Source of the DNA: Desulfobacterales bacterium
GTDB taxonomy: Bacteria; Desulfobacterota; Desulfobacteria; Desulfobacterales; JAFDCJ01
DNA: 27,407 nt
NCBI GenBank assembly: GCA_020345785.1
Contig: CP070771.1
Span: 4,350,332-4,377,738 of the forward strand
Reading direction: 5' to 3'
Shown here: positions 16,048-24,239 of the stretch, piece by piece
Numbering within the stretch: the first letter of the stretch is position 1
How the letters are laid out: every line of letters starts with the position of its first letter
Notes under the pieces: model-generated
Told to the model about the DNA's origin: nothing
Databases searched by the model: none
What the model saw: the letters and a program-made list of their open reading frames with translations, nothing else
Position numbers and translations under genes: made by a program

Positions 16048-16103
16048 AATATCAAATACCAAGCACCAAATTACAAATAAATCTCAAATCCCAATACCCA
16101 ATG
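16048..16103. repeat. 7-bp tandem array (AATACCA type), 8 units
   Basis: AATATCA, AATACCA, AGCACCA, AATTACA, AATAAAT, CTCAAAT, CCCAATA, CCCAATG. It is the left flank of the four-helix-bundle remnant. Confidence 0.8.
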
Positions 16104-16116
16104 ACCAAAACATAAT

Positions 16117-16260
16117 TTAGTAAATTATCAATTGGTTGCCGTCTCCAATATTTGCTATGGTTCTCCATAAAGTTTTAACGAAAAGCCTTACATCTTTAGC
16201 AAATTGGAATGTTCTTTCTTCAAGATCATATGCGGGTTTAGGATTTTGAATTTCGGTCAT
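16117..16260 (-). pseudogene. Truncated four-helix-bundle protein (S23 / 23S rRNA intervening-sequence family)
   Basis: From an ATG at 16260 the frame reads MTEIQNPKPAYDLEERTFQF, AKDVRLFVKTLWRTIANIGD and GNQLIIY, then stops at 16117. The N-terminus is that of four-helix-bundle (S23/IVP) proteins, which are normally about 115-125 residues and continue past the DGKQL-like block into SSGSVGANYIEAN. Here the last three quarters are missing. The family occurs inside 23S rRNA insertions and as free dispersed genes in many bacteria. The fragment sits between gatC and gatA. Confidence 0.85.
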
Positions 16261-16302
16261 TGCAATTTGTTTGTTATTTGGGATTTGTAATTTGGAATTT
16301 CG
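16261..16302. repeat. 7-bp tandem array, inverse of the 16048 array, 6 units
   Basis: TGCAATT, TGTTTGT, TATTTGG, GATTTGT, AATTTGG, AATTTCG. It starts one base after the ATG of the remnant and ends near the gatC stop. Confidence 0.8.
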
Positions 16303-16308
16303 GGATAT

Positions 16309-16596
16309 TTACCCTACTATTTTCGGCACAATAAAATTGCCGTCCTCCTTTTCCGGTGCATTGGCCAGCGCTTTATCACGGTCCAGATGCTCACTTTGCT
16401 CGTCTTCGCGAAAGGCATTGGTTAATGAAATCGCGTGCGATGTGGGCTTGACCCCCTCGGTGTTCACCTCATTGAGCTTGTCGACATATTCCAAAATTTC
16501 CCCGATCTGGCCGGCAAACTTTTCAATGGCAGCCTCATCCAGGTTCAGGCGCGCCAGATCGGCCACATACAAAACTTCGTTTTTGGTGATTTTCAT
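16309..16596 (-). CDS. gatC: Aspartyl/glutamyl-tRNA amidotransferase subunit C
   Basis: A 95-residue protein, the normal size. GatC wraps around the GatA-GatB interface and stabilises the complex. Family signatures: ITKNEVLYVADLARLNLDEA at the start, FAGQIGEILEYVDKLNEVNT in the middle, and the extended C-terminus REDE, ending ANAPEKEDGNFIVPKIVG. GCGGAG lies 6-7 bases before the ATG at 16596. First gene of the gatC-gatA unit on the minus strand. Confidence 0.96.
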   Translation of the reverse strand: MKITKNEVLYVADLARLNLDEAAIEKFAGQIGEILEYVDKLNEVNTEGVKPTSHAISLTNAFREDEQSEHLDRDKALANAPEKEDGNFIVPKIVG

Positions 16597-16610
16597 GATT
16601 GTCTCCGCTT

Positions 16611-16738
16611 GTCGGTGGTCCGTGGTCGGTTGTCCGTTGAATATAACCGCTATTAAGGAGCGCTTCGCTTGAGGAGCACTTCGTTTGAGGAGCGTTCCTC
16701 AGACGGAACTTTAGGAGCGCTTCGCTTGAGGTAAAAAT
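16611..16738. repeat. 7-bp array (GTCCGTT) and GGAGCGCTTCGCTTGA repeats upstream of gatC
   Basis: Positions 16611-16638 hold GTCGGTG, GTCCGTG, GTCGGTT, GTCCGTT. Then from about 16657 a 16-bp unit GGAGCGCTTCGCTTGA recurs (three good copies and one degenerate). An inverted counterpart (CCTCAAGGTCCGAAGGACCG) lies at 16781-16800. No gene here. Confidence 0.75.
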
Positions 16739-16856
16739 TTTAAATATTCCACGCAGGGTTGTTGCGTTATTTTCTTAACCCTCAAGGTCCGAAGGACCGC
16801 TCCTAAAGGCTCGTAATGCCGCTCCTAAAGTTCTGCGAAGCAGTATGCTCGTTGAG

Positions 16857-17609
16857 CTACCGTTCAACCAAAATCGGCTTCAACCCTGCCTTTCGCAGCC
16901 TTGACATCATATCGCCGGCTTCGGCCTTGTCATGGTACTCCCCGATTCTGACCCGGTACCAGATGCCTTTGCCCGGCACCTTGCCGATCGCCCGGTAAGC
17001 CTGAAATCCTTTTTTCTTGAGTTCGGCTACCTTTTTATCTGCATCCGCGGCATCTTTAAAGGCAGCGATCTGGATTGCGTAAGGTTCGTCGGCCGATTTC
17101 GTATCGCCTTTTTTATCAACTGTTGATGTTTCCGATGGTTTGGCCGGCTCGTTATTAGGTGATTCCGGTTTTGCCTTATCCTTTTTTTGCGAAATAGTTT
17201 TCTTTTTCCTGCTTTCCTTCTTCGGCTTGGCCGGCTTATCTTCAGGCAGCGGAGCTTCTTTTTTTTCAATGGCCGGCGCAGGCGCGTTTTCAGACATTTT
17301 GTCGTCGTCTCGATTGTCCTGCAGGGCTTCGTAAAAATCGAGATCGTTTCTATCTTTGACCGATTCCGATTCCTCCGGGGGACGTCCCTGCTGCTTTTGT
17401 TTAAGATTTTTTATGGAAACCTCCAGTTTTCTTTGGGACTCATTGACATCAAATTCGATCGGCGCGCATCCCCTGCCGACCACAATGCCCATGGCAAACA
17501 TCCAGCCGCAAACAACAAAGACGACCGCCACCCAGCCTGAAATGGCCCTGCGGCTTAGCACAAGAAAGGGCTTTTTGGCCAAAGATACTTTTTTGTTCTT
17601 TTTTCTCAT
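16857..17609 (-). CDS. Single-pass membrane protein with C-terminal SPOR domain
   Basis: A 250-residue protein. A basic cytoplasmic N-terminus (MRKKNKKVSLAKKPF) is followed by one membrane helix (about 24-46, WVAVVFVVCGWMFAMGIVVG). Residues about 75-170 form a Lys/Glu/Pro-rich flexible linker. The C-terminal 79 residues are a SPOR domain (PYAIQIAAFKDAADADKKVA, then GIWYRVRIGEYHDKAEAGDM). SPOR domains bind denuded peptidoglycan strands at the division septum, so it probably acts in the periplasm during cell division, as FtsN or DedD do, though the family has many members. A TTGACT lies about 45 bases upstream, but no convincing -10 follows at the right distance. Confidence 0.9.
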   Translation of the reverse strand: MRKKNKKVSLAKKPFLVLSRRAISGWVAVVFVVCGWMFAMGIVVGRGCAPIEFDVNESQRKLEVSIKNLKQKQQGRPPEESESVKDRNDLDFYEALQDNRDDDKMSENAPAPAIEKKEAPLPEDKPAKPKKESRKKKTISQKKDKAKPESPNNEPAKPSETSTVDKKGDTKSADEPYAIQIAAFKDAADADKKVAELKKKGFQAYRAIGKVPGKGIWYRVRIGEYHDKAEAGDMMSRLRKAGLKPILVER

Positions 17610-17816
17610 TATCTAATCTTATTGCATAAAAAGCGTTCATTGCCAAGTCAAGAAACTTCACCTGAAGACGCAAGTGGCTGAGATTTAGAAGAAAATTTTT
17701 CTTTAATAAAAAATGGTTGTGTGGTATTTTTCTCAAATTTAAATTGCCGCCAATTGGAATCATTAAATAAATCATTAAATAAAATAGTGCTATTAATTTT
17801 CTTTTAGGGTTCACAG

Positions 17817-18863
17817 ATGTCAACGTTGAGAATATTCGGCTGCCTGATCGGGATCGTCGGCTTGTTGGCGACGTTTCTGGTCTATCGCGGCGCCCGCTGG
17901 AACAAATCCAATTTTATTTTACTGGCCCTGCTCAACATCAGCCTGATTACGATAACTATCAATCCGGATATCTTAAACTACCTGCGTGATGCCCTATCCC
18001 TGAAATCCGCCTACCGGGGACGGATCATTGCCTTGCTGATCGTCTCAAATATATTTTTGTTATTCTATATTTTTTTCACCAAAATAAAAGTTGACAGTAT
18101 TCATCTTCAATTTGACCGGCTCGTTCGATATCTGGGCAGTAAAGAAGTCGAGCAAAATCTCGAGCTCGTCAAATACATTCAGCCGGCCATGGTTCTCATC
18201 CCCGCCTATAACGAAGGAGAAAATTTAAAGGTCCTTCTGCCGATGATTCCCCGGCAAATAGCAGGTATACCGATCGGTATCCTAGTTGTCGACGACGGCA
18301 GTGAGGATGATACATTTGCAATCGCTTCTGAAATGAACGGCATTTGCTTGGTGAAAAATATCATTAACCGCGGCGGCGGTGCTGCCCTTAGGCTGGGCTA
18401 CGATATTTTGCAAGGAGCGGGGGTCCGTTATTGCATTACGATGGATGCTGATGGACAGCATCGCCCGGATGACATCAAGAACCTGCTCTTGCCGATCACT
18501 GAAAATCACTATGACTGCGTTATCGGCTCTAGAATTCTGGGCAACCGAGAAAGATCGAACTGGCTCAGAATCACGGGAGTATATGTTTTCGGCAGAATTG
18601 TGTCCATTTTGCTAGGAAAAAGAATAACCGATCCATCCAGTGGATTTCGGGCCTTCCGCATGGAGGCCATGGCATCTATCCAACTGCATGAAGATCAGTA
18701 TCATACGAGCGAATTGATCATCGAAGCGGTTAAGAGAGGCTTGCGGGTCGGAGAGGTTCCAATAACGATTTTAAAAAGAAAATACGGCAAAAGTAAAAAA
18801 GGCAAAGATCTGGCCTATGGATTTCATTTTGCCAGAATCATCCTCAAAACTTGGTGGCGATAA
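17817..18863 (+). CDS. DUF2304-GT2 polyprenyl-phosphate sugar synthase (DPM1-like)
   Basis: A 348-residue fusion. The first 95 or so residues hold three membrane helices in the arrangement of DUF2304 proteins, which usually are separate small proteins beside such glycosyltransferases. Residues 125-348 are a GT2 domain with the GT-A motifs of dolichol-phosphate mannose synthase: VLIPAYNEGEN, ILVVDDGSEDDT, the DxD motif MDADGQH (209-215) and VIGSRILG, then DPSSGFRAFR. It should move a sugar from a nucleotide donor to undecaprenyl-phosphate on the inner face of the membrane; mannose is likely by homology but not certain. AGGG lies 8 bases before the ATG. First gene of a plus-strand cluster ending at 23406, 27 bases before the next gene. 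Confidence 0.88.
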   Translation: MSTLRIFGCLIGIVGLLATFLVYRGARWNKSNFILLALLNISLITITINPDILNYLRDALSLKSAYRGRIIALLIVSNIFLLFYIFFTKIKVDSIHLQFDRLVRYLGSKEVEQNLELVKYIQPAMVLIPAYNEGENLKVLLPMIPRQIAGIPIGILVVDDGSEDDTFAIASEMNGICLVKNIINRGGGAALRLGYDILQGAGVRYCITMDADGQHRPDDIKNLLLPITENHYDCVIGSRILGNRERSNWLRITGVYVFGRIVSILLGKRITDPSSGFRAFRMEAMASIQLHEDQYHTSELIIEAVKRGLRVGEVPITILKRKYGKSKKGKDLAYGFHFARIILKTWWR

Positions 18864-18890
18864 CCTCCTTAAATTATCAATGCCTCGCTA

Positions 18891-19880
18891 ATGTATCAAA
18901 ATCTTATTATGAGCGTGCCGGTAGTGGATAAATCTGCTAAAAATGATAAATTTGTTTTTATCGTCGGCTCTCCCAGGTCGGGCACAACAATACTCGGGGA
19001 GTTGCTTGACAAGCATCCGCAGGTCAGTCAATGGTATGAACCATATTTTGTATGGGATAGGGGGTTTCGCCTGGCACCCCACGATGAAAGGACAGCGGAA
19101 GATGCAACTCAAAAGGTTCAAAAACAGATTTTAAAGGATTTCTGTGATTACAAGAAAAAGAAAAAGTGTTCGGTTCTTATCGATAAGTCACCGCGAAACA
19201 GCCTGAAGATCCCCTTTATCTTAAAAATATTCCCCGGGGCCAGGTTTGTTCACCTTTTGCGGGACGGACGGGATGTAACCCTCTCGATACACAAGGAATG
19301 GCAGCGTCGTCGAAAAATCATGAACAATCCGAACAATAGGGGGCAAGTTGACTATTTACGAGCTTACAGGGTGTTGAAAAACTTTTTAGCGCGCCAGACA
19401 TATGCCCGAGATAAGCTTAAGGCCTTGTGGTTTGAAACTCACGGCCATTTACTTAATCAAACCAAACTGCTAAGCAGGTTGCGATGGAATGGTGAAATCG
19501 GGTGGGGGCCGAGGTTTAAAGACTGGGAGACGACATATTCACAAACGTCTCTTCTGCAATTTAATGCCCATCAGTGGCAGGCATGCGTAGGAACCGTTAA
19601 GCGTGATTGGAAGCGAATCCCGCAGCAAAATCGACTAACGATCAGGTACGAAGACCTCATTGTCAATCCGAATTCGCGAATTGACGAACTGCTAAATTTT
19701 ATCGGTTTCCAAAACAACAGGGAATTTACATCGACCTTACCCAAATTGCAGGCGGACAATTATAATAAATGGAAACGTGAATTCACTCCAAAACAGTTAG
19801 AAGAAATCCACCCCATTTTAACCCCTGCGCTCGTGGAATTTGGCTATGCGGAATCTGAAGCATGGATAAGAAAAAGCTAA
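18891..19880 (+). CDS. PAPS-dependent sulfotransferase
   Basis: A 329-residue protein with both cofactor loops of the sulfotransferase fold: the 5'-phosphosulfate loop VGSPRSGTT (25-33) and the 3'-phosphate loop RDGRDVTLS (124-132, in VHLLRDGRDVTLSIHKEW). IRYEDLIVNP near residue 250 is the usual third block. It transfers sulfate from PAPS to a hydroxyl or amine; the acceptor is not visible, but the glycosyltransferase neighbours point to a carbohydrate or glycolipid. No membrane segment is seen. The ATG at 18891 is used; an ATG at 18909 is an alternative, and neither has a clear ribosome site. The 3' end overlaps the next gene by 19 bases, which supports coupling. Confidence 0.88.
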   Translation: MYQNLIMSVPVVDKSAKNDKFVFIVGSPRSGTTILGELLDKHPQVSQWYEPYFVWDRGFRLAPHDERTAEDATQKVQKQILKDFCDYKKKKKCSVLIDKSPRNSLKIPFILKIFPGARFVHLLRDGRDVTLSIHKEWQRRRKIMNNPNNRGQVDYLRAYRVLKNFLARQTYARDKLKALWFETHGHLLNQTKLLSRLRWNGEIGWGPRFKDWETTYSQTSLLQFNAHQWQACVGTVKRDWKRIPQQNRLTIRYEDLIVNPNSRIDELLNFIGFQNNREFTSTLPKLQADNYNKWKREFTPKQLEEIHPILTPALVEFGYAESEAWIRKS

Positions 19881-20812
19881 AAATCGCCTTTAAACTATTC
19901 ATGTCCTGTTTTTTCGTAGGTTACCTGTGTCTTAAGGTGAAAGTGTCTGCCATAGCCGTCGCTTTGAAGGGCGTCGATTTAATTTTTTACTCGTTGTCCA
20001 CGCTGATAGCTGTGGCTTCCACTTTTTTCATTGCCGGCAAATACTACATTCTCATAAGGCAAAGTCCCATCAAGCATTCCCTGCTTTCTCTTATAAAAAT
20101 AAATTTCATTTCCAGATTTTACGCGCTTTTTTTGCCTTCCGCGGTGGGTCGTGAATTCATCCGATGGATTAAGATTACCCGCAATCAAGGTGGAAGGGCC
20201 TTTTTTCTGGCCTGCATATTGCTTGAACGCCTAACATCGATAGTAGTGCTGCTTCTGTGCGGAACCATACCGCTTCTGATGCACGGGACGATGCCGACAA
20301 TTGATACTCTGAAATGGCGGCTGCTGCCATGGGTGGTGTTAGCACTGATGCTCTGCTTTTTATTATTGACTTTTTATGTATCGGCTGCAGTGCGATCAGG
20401 GGTTCAATCAATAGTTGTTCGCTTGCTCGGTAGGTATGCAAATAATTTTAAAGTTGCATCGTTTTTTGAAAATTTTTCGCTTGCAAATATCAAGGCTTCT
20501 TTTTACTGCGCTATCATTGGGCTGACTCTCGTCTGGCTGATTTTTTATGTCGCTCGTCTATCTGTGCTGATTAAAGCCACCGACCTACCCTTAAACACAG
20601 TCGACATCGCCTGGATGGGCGCGCTGGTACTGCTGCTGCAGACCCTTCCACTTAGCTTGGCTGGAATCGGCCTGCGCGAAGGTGCCTATGCCTATCTATT
20701 TATGCTGTATAAATTGCCACCCGAAAACGGTGTTCTCATCGGCGTGCTATTTTTCTCTCAGATGTTGATAATGGCGGCGGTGGGAGGAGTTTTCGAGCTG
20801 ATGGAGAGGTAA
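19862..20812 (+). CDS. LPG-synthase/AglD-like integral membrane protein (PF03706 type)
   Basis: A 316-residue protein with about 8 membrane helices. The family pattern is visible: YYILIRQS after the second helix, FISRFYALFLPSAVGREFIR with the conserved Pro-Ser-x-x-G-(G/E), and near the end LPLSLAGIGLREGAYAYLF (S-L-x-G-I-G-x-R-E). Members include the MprF membrane half, archaeal AglD neighbours and many proteins encoded beside DPM1-like synthases, where a role in moving lipid-linked sugars across the membrane is suspected. It overlaps the sulfotransferase gene and precedes the TPR glycosyltransferase by 41 bases. A flippase role here is inference. Confidence 0.83.
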   Translation: MDKKKLKIAFKLFMSCFFVGYLCLKVKVSAIAVALKGVDLIFYSLSTLIAVASTFFIAGKYYILIRQSPIKHSLLSLIKINFISRFYALFLPSAVGREFIRWIKITRNQGGRAFFLACILLERLTSIVVLLLCGTIPLLMHGTMPTIDTLKWRLLPWVVLALMLCFLLLTFYVSAAVRSGVQSIVVRLLGRYANNFKVASFFENFSLANIKASFYCAIIGLTLVWLIFYVARLSVLIKATDLPLNTVDIAWMGALVLLLQTLPLSLAGIGLREGAYAYLFMLYKLPPENGVLIGVLFFSQMLIMAAVGGVFELMER

Positions 20813-20853
20813 CCTTTTTCCCGATTTAAAACCCATTTTTTATTTTAAAGAGT

Positions 20854-23406
20854 ATGAAGACATCGCCTCGAAGCCCAGCTGATATGCTTCGCCGAATACA
20901 ATCGCACTTGGCAACAAAATGGTCGTGCTCGCCTGACGCAATAAAAAGGGCATTAATCGTCCTGATGTTTTTGGGGGTAGGTTTTCTTATTTATTCCAAT
21001 ACGTTCCAAAGCCCCTTTCTTTTTGATGATCGGGTGCACATCGTGGAAAATCCCTCAATCCGCATGAATCAGCTTACCTTCGCCAATCTTTGGAGAGCCG
21101 CTTTCAGCAAAATGTCGGCCAAGTCCAGGCCTGTCGGTAATATCAGCTTTGCCTTAAATTATTACTTCCATAAGAATGCACTTGCCGGTTATCACCTTGT
21201 CAATATCTTCATCCATATTTTCAGCGGTATCCTGCTGTGGCTATTCTTAAAAAAGACCTTGCAGCTTAAATCAGCCTGCCCCGAATTTGTCAGTCCGGGC
21301 GGGATCGCTCTGATGGGGTCTCTGCTCTGGCTAGTGAACCCGTTGCAGACCCAATCGGTTACATATGTCATACAACGGTTAAACAGCATGGGTGCCATGT
21401 TTTTCATGCTTTCTTTTCTTTTTTATCTGAACGGCCGACTGCAAGGCAGAACAGGCCGGAAGTGGGGCTGGTTTCTTGGCTCGGCTTTGGCGTGGATACT
21501 GGCTCTGGGCTGTAAGCAGAATACCGCGACACTGCCGTTTTTTATTTTCCTGTATGAATGGTATTTCTTTCAGGATCTAAGCGGCGACTGGCTTAAACAC
21601 AATTTCAAGTATTTCTTAATTATACTGGGAGTGTTTACCATTGTTGCATTCATCTACCTGGGCCCCAGTCCTAGTGATAGACTCTCTTCAATTTCAGATT
21701 ATGCCAACAAACAGTTTACCCTGTCTGAAAGGCTCATGACCCAGTTTCGGGTCGTGGTCTATTACCTAACCCTGATTATATTCCCCAACCCGTCCCGCCT
21801 TAATCTGGACTACGATTTCCCGCTTTCCTATTCATTGATTCATCCCATTACAACGTTTCTGTCCTTAATTTTTATTGTCGGCCTGACCATATTAGCCGTT
21901 TTGCTGGCTAAAAGGCAGCGTTTAATATCATTCTGTATTTGGTGGTTTCTGGGAAACCTTGTGATCGAATCATCTGTCATTCCGGTAGCGATTATTTTTG
22001 AACATCGCGTGTATTTGCCCTCCATGCTGGTCTGGCTCGCGCCTGTCATTTTATTTCATCGCTATCTCAAACCCCGGTTGCTGACCGTCAGTATCTGCTG
22101 TGTTCTGGTGACATTGTTTTCCTACTGGACTTTTGAAAGAAATAAAGTTTGGCGAAACGAGGTAACTCTATGGGCAGATTGTGTAAAAAAATCCCCCAAC
22201 AAGGCCCGACCCTATTTAAACCTGGGTGAGGTTTTGATGAATCGAAAGCGGTATGACGAAGCTTTGCCCAATTTACTCAAAGCCATTCAGCTAGATCCAA
22301 AGTCAAAAGAGACCTATCATAATCTGGGATTCCTCTATGATAATCTGGGGGAATCGGATAAAGCGATCGAACAATACCGCAAGGCCATTCAGATTGATCC
22401 AAATTTTGCCAAGGCTTACAACAACCTGGGAGTTGCACTCACAAAGCAAGGTAAAACGGATGAGGCGCTATCAAGTCTCCAAAAGGCCTTGCAGATAGAC
22501 CCTGAATTACCTGAAGCGCATATGAGCATGGGAGTCGCACTTGCAGGACAAAATAAAAACGATGCGGCGATCGAGCACTTTAAAAAAGCCCTGCAATTGA
22601 ACCCGGACCTGCCCAGAGCGCAGTTTCTGCTGGGAGATGCACTGCTGAAGCGAGGTCAGACTGAACAGGGCATCCATCTCATTGAAATGGCGTTGCAAAT
22701 CGATCCGGATTATGCCGAAGCACACAACAATCTGGGTGGAGAACTTTTACGTCAAGGCAAAATTGATGAAGCGCTCGAACATTTAACCCGATCTCTGAGC
22801 ATAAATCCGGATTTGGCGGAAGCCCACAACAATGTCGGGATCATTATGATACAAAAAGGAAATTTCGATGCGGCGATTTCGCGTTTTCAGGATGCACTAC
22901 GGATTGATCCTGAGTTTGGGCTGGCAAAGAAAAATCTCCAGCGAGCACTGGCAATCCGCAACAGTATGGACACAGAAATTGACAATGTTCAAAAAGAATT
23001 GGACGCCGGATCCGATGATCCTCTGCTGCATTTTAAAATGGGAAACTTGTATCTTGGCAAAGGAGAGCTGAGCAAAGCGATCGGTGAATTTGAAAAAGCC
23101 CTCAGCCTCCAACCGGAATTTGCGGAGGCACAGAACAATCTGGCGCTGGCCTATGCCGCCGACCGGCAGTATGATCGGGCGCTTGCAGCCTTTAAAAAAT
23201 TAATCGAGCTTGATTTGGACAACCCAAGCACTTACTACAACATCGCCGTCTTGTATGCCCTGCAAAATAAGGTTGCCGACGCCATGGCGTGGCTTAAAAG
23301 AGCGATTGACAAGGGCTACCAGAACTGGGAGCTAATAAAAACGGATAAAGATCTGGCAAATATCAGGCAATCGGAGGATTATAAGCAGCTGGTAAAAGGG
23401 CATTGA
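20854..23406 (+). CDS. TMTC-like membrane glycosyltransferase with 11 C-terminal TPRs
   Basis: An 850-residue protein. Residues about 30-430 contain some 10-12 membrane helices; the first periplasmic loop has FLFDDRVHIVENPSIR, with the Asp-Asp pair of GT-C enzymes, and SRPVGNISFALNYYFH, YHLVNIFIHI follow as in eukaryotic TMTC proteins (O-mannosyltransferases that use dolichol-phosphate-mannose). From residue 450 to about 825 there are about 11 TPR units of 34 residues (for example AYNNLGVALTKQGKTDEALS). The eighth unit (about 690-720) is degenerate. TPRs in this position probably hold the acceptor protein. It is the last gene of the 17.8-23.4 kb cluster, and the DPM1-like gene could supply its donor. 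The left-edge gene is a paralogue. Start ATG at 20854 follows AAAGAG. Confidence 0.88.
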   Translation: MKTSPRSPADMLRRIQSHLATKWSCSPDAIKRALIVLMFLGVGFLIYSNTFQSPFLFDDRVHIVENPSIRMNQLTFANLWRAAFSKMSAKSRPVGNISFALNYYFHKNALAGYHLVNIFIHIFSGILLWLFLKKTLQLKSACPEFVSPGGIALMGSLLWLVNPLQTQSVTYVIQRLNSMGAMFFMLSFLFYLNGRLQGRTGRKWGWFLGSALAWILALGCKQNTATLPFFIFLYEWYFFQDLSGDWLKHNFKYFLIILGVFTIVAFIYLGPSPSDRLSSISDYANKQFTLSERLMTQFRVVVYYLTLIIFPNPSRLNLDYDFPLSYSLIHPITTFLSLIFIVGLTILAVLLAKRQRLISFCIWWFLGNLVIESSVIPVAIIFEHRVYLPSMLVWLAPVILFHRYLKPRLLTVSICCVLVTLFSYWTFERNKVWRNEVTLWADCVKKSPNKARPYLNLGEVLMNRKRYDEALPNLLKAIQLDPKSKETYHNLGFLYDNLGESDKAIEQYRKAIQIDPNFAKAYNNLGVALTKQGKTDEALSSLQKALQIDPELPEAHMSMGVALAGQNKNDAAIEHFKKALQLNPDLPRAQFLLGDALLKRGQTEQGIHLIEMALQIDPDYAEAHNNLGGELLRQGKIDEALEHLTRSLSINPDLAEAHNNVGIIMIQKGNFDAAISRFQDALRIDPEFGLAKKNLQRALAIRNSMDTEIDNVQKELDAGSDDPLLHFKMGNLYLGKGELSKAIGEFEKALSLQPEFAEAQNNLALAYAADRQYDRALAAFKKLIELDLDNPSTYYNIAVLYALQNKVADAMAWLKRAIDKGYQNWELIKTDKDLANIRQSEDYKQLVKGH

Positions 23407-23427
23407 AACTCTGAACCCAATTTATCA

Positions 23428-23456
23428 TTGACAGTCGTGCCTTCTTGATATATTGG
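23428..23456 (+). promoter_or_regulatory. Possible sigma70 promoter upstream of cbiM
   Basis: TTGACA at 23428-23433, followed by TATATT at 23449-23454 (15-base spacer) or TATTGG at 23451-23456 (17 bases). It lies 20 bases after the TPR gene stop and about 190 bases before cbiM. If used, the transcript would pass through the terminator-like hairpin at 23530-23579. Confidence 0.45.
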
Positions 23457-23471
23457 TAAAGTTGATTAACG

Positions 23472-23580
23472 TCAGGCTGAAGCCTGGGGGCAAAGAATCA
23501 CAATTATCGACAAATAGTCCAAGAATGCCAGCCACGAAGGTTGTGTGCCATGAAGGCACATAAAACCCGTGGCTTTTTTG
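23472..23580 (+). terminator. Terminator-like hairpin in the cbiM leader
   Basis: AGCCACG (23530-23536) pairs with CGTGGCT (23568-23574), enclosing a second hairpin TGTGCC/GGCACA (23544-23549, 23555-23560), and is followed by TTTTTT and G (23574-23580). A first hairpin, CAGG(CTGAAG)CCTG, lies near 23475. It either ends the glycosylation transcript or acts as an attenuator for the metal transporter. I could not match a known cobalamin or NiCo riboswitch. Confidence 0.7.
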
Positions 23581-23645
23581 TTCAAATCCTGTCGCAAAAA
23601 CAACAGACCATGGGATAAAAAAACTAATAACAACGGACCCATGAT

Positions 23646-24239
23646 ATGCACATTTCAGAAGGTGTACTTTCGTCGCCGGTGCTGGTTTCGGGAATGGTAC
23701 TGACGGCGGCCGGCACGGCTATCGGGCTTAAAAAGCTAGACTACGATCACATTGCCAAAGCGGGTATGCTTTCAGCGGCATTCTTTGTGGCATCCCTAAT
23801 TCATGTTCCGGTTGGTCCATCCAATGTCCACCTGGTACTAAACGGGATCGTGGGGCTGTTGCTGGGTTGGGCCGCATTTCCCGCTATCCTGGTAGCGTTG
23901 ATTTTGCAAGCCGTTTTTTTTCAGTTCGGCGGCATTACAACCCTGGGGGTCAATACTGTCATCATGGCGCTGCCGGCTGTTGTCTGCTACTTTGCATTCG
24001 GTCCCTTGATCCACAAAAAAAATCAGGTGGCCATGGCAGCAGCATTTGCCTGCGGGTCGATGGCGGTTTTACTGGGAGCAATTTTAGTAGGCCTGGCACT
24101 GATGTTCACGGAAGAGAATTTTTTTGAGGTATCCGCGATTGTCGTTGCCGCTCACCTGCCGGTGATGATCATTGAGGGAATTGTCACCGCCCTTTGTCTG
24201 GCATTTTTAAAAAAGGTCCAGCCGGAATTGTTAATATGA
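23646..24239 (+). CDS. cbiM: CbiM/NikM substrate-binding S component of a Ni/Co ECF transporter
   Basis: A 197-residue membrane protein that begins MHISEGVL. In this family the free N-terminal amine and His2 reach into the core and bind Ni2+ or Co2+; later histidines at H53 (LIHVPVGPSNVH) and H62 fit the remaining ligands. About six membrane helices follow, with GITTLGVNTVIMALPAVVCY as a typical block. Only the ATG at 23646 gives the MHIS start, and the ATG at 23641 is out of frame. The stop overlaps the next gene (ATGA). Nickel versus cobalt cannot be decided from sequence, but the NikL-like partner favours nickel. Confidence 0.93.
   Translation: MHISEGVLSSPVLVSGMVLTAAGTAIGLKKLDYDHIAKAGMLSAAFFVASLIHVPVGPSNVHLVLNGIVGLLLGWAAFPAILVALILQAVFFQFGGITTLGVNTVIMALPAVVCYFAFGPLIHKKNQVAMAAAFACGSMAVLLGAILVGLALMFTEENFFEVSAIVVAAHLPVMIIEGIVTALCLAFLKKVQPELLI

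Larger units (their letters stand above)
16000..16308. other. Insertion-like gap between gatC and gatA
   Basis: The gap is filled by a broken four-helix-bundle gene (16117-16260, minus) flanked by inverted 7-bp arrays (16048-16103 and 16261-16302). The gatA ribosome site lies at the left end, so translation signals are intact. Confidence 0.75.

Noticed and set aside
23461..23600. Cobalamin or NiCo riboswitch upstream of cbiM
   Set aside because: I find neither the B12-box-like GCCACTG context nor the paired GGAC/ACAG words of NiCo; only a generic terminator hairpin is clear.
23580..23600. tRNA T-arm-like GTTCAAATCCTG
   Set aside because: No matching acceptor, D or anticodon arms can be built around it.
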